A DNA stretch of 64,000 bases from Candidatus Leptovillus gracilis (GTDB taxonomy: Bacteria > Chloroflexota > Anaerolineae > Promineifilales > Promineifilaceae): contig JADJXA010000002.1 of assembly GCA_016716065.1 (NCBI GenBank), positions 434,001 to 498,000 of the forward strand. The letters run 5' to 3'. A program made the position numbers and the translations under genes. Within the stretch, counting starts at the first letter, position 1, and the number at the start of each line of letters is the position of its first letter. Shown here in pieces: positions 62,110-64,000 of the stretch. The notes beneath the pieces were generated by a model. It ran no database searches. It was given only the letters and a program-made list of their open reading frames with translations, and had not been told where the DNA came from.

Positions 62110-64000
62110 CTAAACCAGCGCTGCCTGCTTGATATAATCTTCTGGCTTGATGGAAATCACCTGGCTGGCGCTGTCTGTGCCCATGCTGATGCCGTAGATG
62201 GTCTGCGCCGCCTGCACCGTGCCCCGGTTGTGGGTGATCACCACAAACTGACTTTTTAGGCTCAATTCGCGCAGCAGCTCACGGAAACGGTTGATATTGG
62301 CCTCGTCCAGCGCCGCGTCTACCTCGTCCATCACGCAGAACGGGGTGGGCGATACCTTGAGCAGCGAGAAAATGAGGGCAGCGGCCGTCAGCGAGCGTTC
62401 GCCGCCGGATAGCAGCCCCAGCCCTTGTTCGCGCCGGTTGGGCAGCCGGGCGATGATGTCCACGCCGCTGATGGTCAGGTCGTCGGGGTCGGTCAGAATC
62501 AGCCGCGCCGCGCCACCGCCAAACAATTGGGTGAAAATGTCGCCAAAAACGGCGTTCACTTTGTCTACCGTCTCGCCAAATGCCCGCGAGGTCAACTCGT
62601 CCAATTCCTCAATCACCCGGCGCAGTTGTTTGTCGGTTTCTGCCAGGTCTTCTACCTGCTGCGTCAAAAACTCATAGCGGGTGCTGACTTCGTCGTATTC
62701 AGCCGGGGCGTCTGGGTTGATGGCCCCCATGCGCTGCATCTGCGCCCGGTAGGTCTGAATGGTCTCGGCGATGTCGCCCGGCAGTTCATCCACCAACGGC
62801 AGTTCTTCCACCACCTCGCCGATGGGCAGCGGCGTCGGGCCGGTCTGGTCTTCATCATAGGTCAGGGCTACCAGGCCAACGTCGGCCTTGATGCGCTCTT
62901 GCAGCCCTTCGATGCCGTTTTGCTGCTGGCTGAGGGCGATTCTGGCCTGGGTGTATTGGGTTTCTTTGTCGTGGGCCTGTTTTTGGATGACGGCCGCTGC
63001 CTCTTCCAGAGCCATCATCGCTTTACGGCCGTCGGCCAACTGCTGTTGTAACGGCGCCAGCGCCGCATCCAATTCGGCCAACTGCTTCTGCTGCGCCAAC
63101 AACGCCTGTTCCTCGTCACTGAGGATGTTTTGCGCCTGCTGGCGGCGCAGCGATGCCTGCCGCTCCTGCACGCGGGCCAACTGCCGCTCCACCTGCTGCA
63201 ACGTGGCGCGGCGGCTGTCTACCACCGCCTGTCGCCCGGCCAGGATGGTGCTGGCGGCGTTCATTTGCTGCTGGATGGTTTGGCGCTGCTGCTGCGCCTC
63301 GGCGATGGGCAGGGCGTCCAGGTGGGCGCGGGCGGTGGCGACGGCTTGTTGCAGGGTAACGGCCGTTTCCCGCCCCAGCGCCATCTCCTGCTGCACCGCT
63401 GCAATGCGCGTTTGCAGCCGTTCCGCTTCCTGCTGCCGCCCGGCCTGCTGCCGCTGCCAAAAGGTCTGCTGCTGCTTCACCCGGTCCTGGTCGCGCTGCG
63501 CCTGGGACAGCCGCTGCCCGGCTTCATTTTGCAGACGCGCCAGGCGGCGTTCTTCGTTTTGCAGGGCGTCGGCGGCGGTTTGTTTGGTCTCAATGGTCAC
63601 CTGGGCGGCGGCCAGGTCGTTTTCTAGCTGGTCCAATTCGGCGCGCAGTTTGTCGCCGTCGGCTTTGGCGGCGCGCCATTCCGCTTCCCGCGCCAGCAGG
63701 CTGTTCTGCTTGTCGGCGCCGCCCGTCTCCACCAACCCACCGGCGTGGGCGATGAAGCCATCGGGGGCCACAGCCAGTGCGCCCGGCGGCAGACTGAGCG
63801 CCAGCCGGTAGGCTGCGGCGGCATCTTTCACCAGCAAAATTGGCCCCAGCAGCACATCAATCACCGGTTTCACCACCGGGTTGCCGCTGACCAGTTGATT
63901 GGCCCAGCCGATGACGGCCGTGTCTCCCTTCATATCTGGCTGCGGCGGCGCTTGCAGGTGGTCCAGGGCGACGGCCGTCACTGCCTGACGGCCGTCGCTG
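62110..64000 (-). CDS. smc: Chromosome segregation protein SMC, C-terminal half (5' partial)
   Basis: The frame is open to the window edge, so the N-terminal ATPase half and first coiled coil lie outside. Visible from the edge: part of the hinge (VIDVLLGPILLVKDA), a long coiled coil rich in Gln/Ala/Glu, then the C-terminal ATPase lobe with signature LLSGGERSL and Walker B FCVMDEVDAALDE. SMC folds and segregates the chromosome with ScpA/ScpB. It contains many ACGGCCGT sites. Confidence 0.93.
   Translation of the reverse strand, partial: SDGRQAVTAVALDHLQAPPQPDMKGDTAVIGWANQLVSGNPVVKPVIDVLLGPILLVKDAAAAYRLALSLPPGALAVAPDGFIAHAGGLVETGGADKQNSLLAREAEWRAAKADGDKLRAELDQLENDLAAAQVTIETKQTAADALQNEERRLARLQNEAGQRLSQAQRDQDRVKQQQTFWQRQQAGRQQEAERLQTRIAAVQQEMALGRETAVTLQQAVATARAHLDALPIAEAQQQRQTIQQQMNAASTILAGRQAVVDSRRATLQQVERQLARVQERQASLRRQQAQNILSDEEQALLAQQKQLAELDAALAPLQQQLADGRKAMMALEEAAAVIQKQAHDKETQYTQARIALSQQQNGIEGLQERIKADVGLVALTYDEDQTGPTPLPIGEVVEELPLVDELPGDIAETIQTYRAQMQRMGAINPDAPAEYDEVSTRYEFLTQQVEDLAETDKQLRRVIEELDELTSRAFGETVDKVNAVFGDIFTQLFGGGAARLILTDPDDLTISGVDIIARLPNRREQGLGLLSGGERSLTAAALIFSLLKVSPTPFCVMDEVDAALDEANINRFRELLRELSLKSQFVVITHNRGTVQAAQTIYGISMGTDSASQVISIKPEDYIKQAALV

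Noticed and set aside
1..64000. tRNA or rRNA genes
   Set aside because: No stretch with a T-loop GGTTCRANYC and matching acceptor arms, and no rRNA-like sequence, was found by eye; a tRNA search program would be decisive.

Overview
The window looks like a high-GC bacterial chromosome from the Chloroflexota (Anaerolineae/Ardenticatenia-like). This is inferred from gene style: large GT-C membrane proteins with C-terminal beta-sandwich modules, a BTAD-ATPase regulator, zinc-ribbon membrane proteins, small toxin-antitoxin pairs and many secreted proteins with a C-terminal membrane anchor. No rRNA, tRNA, IS element or CRISPR array was seen. The palindrome ACGGCCGT recurs about every 250 bp over most of the window, inside genes and between them, much as HIP1 does in cyanobacteria.

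Layout. 0-12 kb: surface and glycan genes (PTPS-related GT-C protein, peroxiredoxin, anchored secreted proteins, TPR and XRE proteins, a DUF5107-like secreted protein, then a flippase-like protein, GT2, FrhB-like protein and methyltransferase run). 12-13.5 kb: HigBA and VapBC toxin-antitoxin pairs. 13.5-15.9 kb: divergent AmmeMemoRadiSam genes amrS and amrB. 15.9-24.5 kb: an AT-richer island, nearly free of ACGGCCGT, with all genes on the minus strand. It encodes a 70-aa protein, a radical SAM enzyme, a papain-like protease, a patatin phospholipase, an EEP nuclease/phosphatase, a SLOG-like domain fused to four membrane helices, a small Ig-like protein and a DUF6765-like metal hydrolase, plus the remnant of an alpha/beta hydrolase. 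This is the best candidate here for an undescribed conflict or signalling system, although two of its genes carry single-base frameshifts.

24.5-39.5 kb: a truncated BTAD-ATPase regulator, a DUF2723 GT-C protein, a GH-like lipoprotein, M24 peptidase, biotinyl carrier domain protein, CBS protein, NfeD protease, GAF histidine kinase, HemW and an L,D-transpeptidase. 39.8-47.1 kb: a single-protein, two-module NRPS (C-A-T-C-A-T-TE). 47-51.5 kb: a zinc-ribbon protein, PPOX-fold enzyme and an ECF sigma/anti-sigma-like pair. 51.5-60.3 kb: a membrane-bound group 4 [NiFe]-hydrogenase operon built like a reduced complex I, with both Ni-binding Cys pairs intact and a maturation protease at its end. 60.5-64 kb: a small membrane protein, a GNAT acetyltransferase with a long leader, and the C-terminal half of SMC.

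Other recurring structure: heptanucleotide tandem arrays inside two GT-C genes, a family of intergenic palindromes built on GATTGGTCCAATC, and a duplicated 69-bp leader in the island. Three genes (DUF6765, patatin, NuoK-like) are each broken by one base in a short repeat or homopolymer. Assembly error should be excluded before any of these is called a pseudogene.
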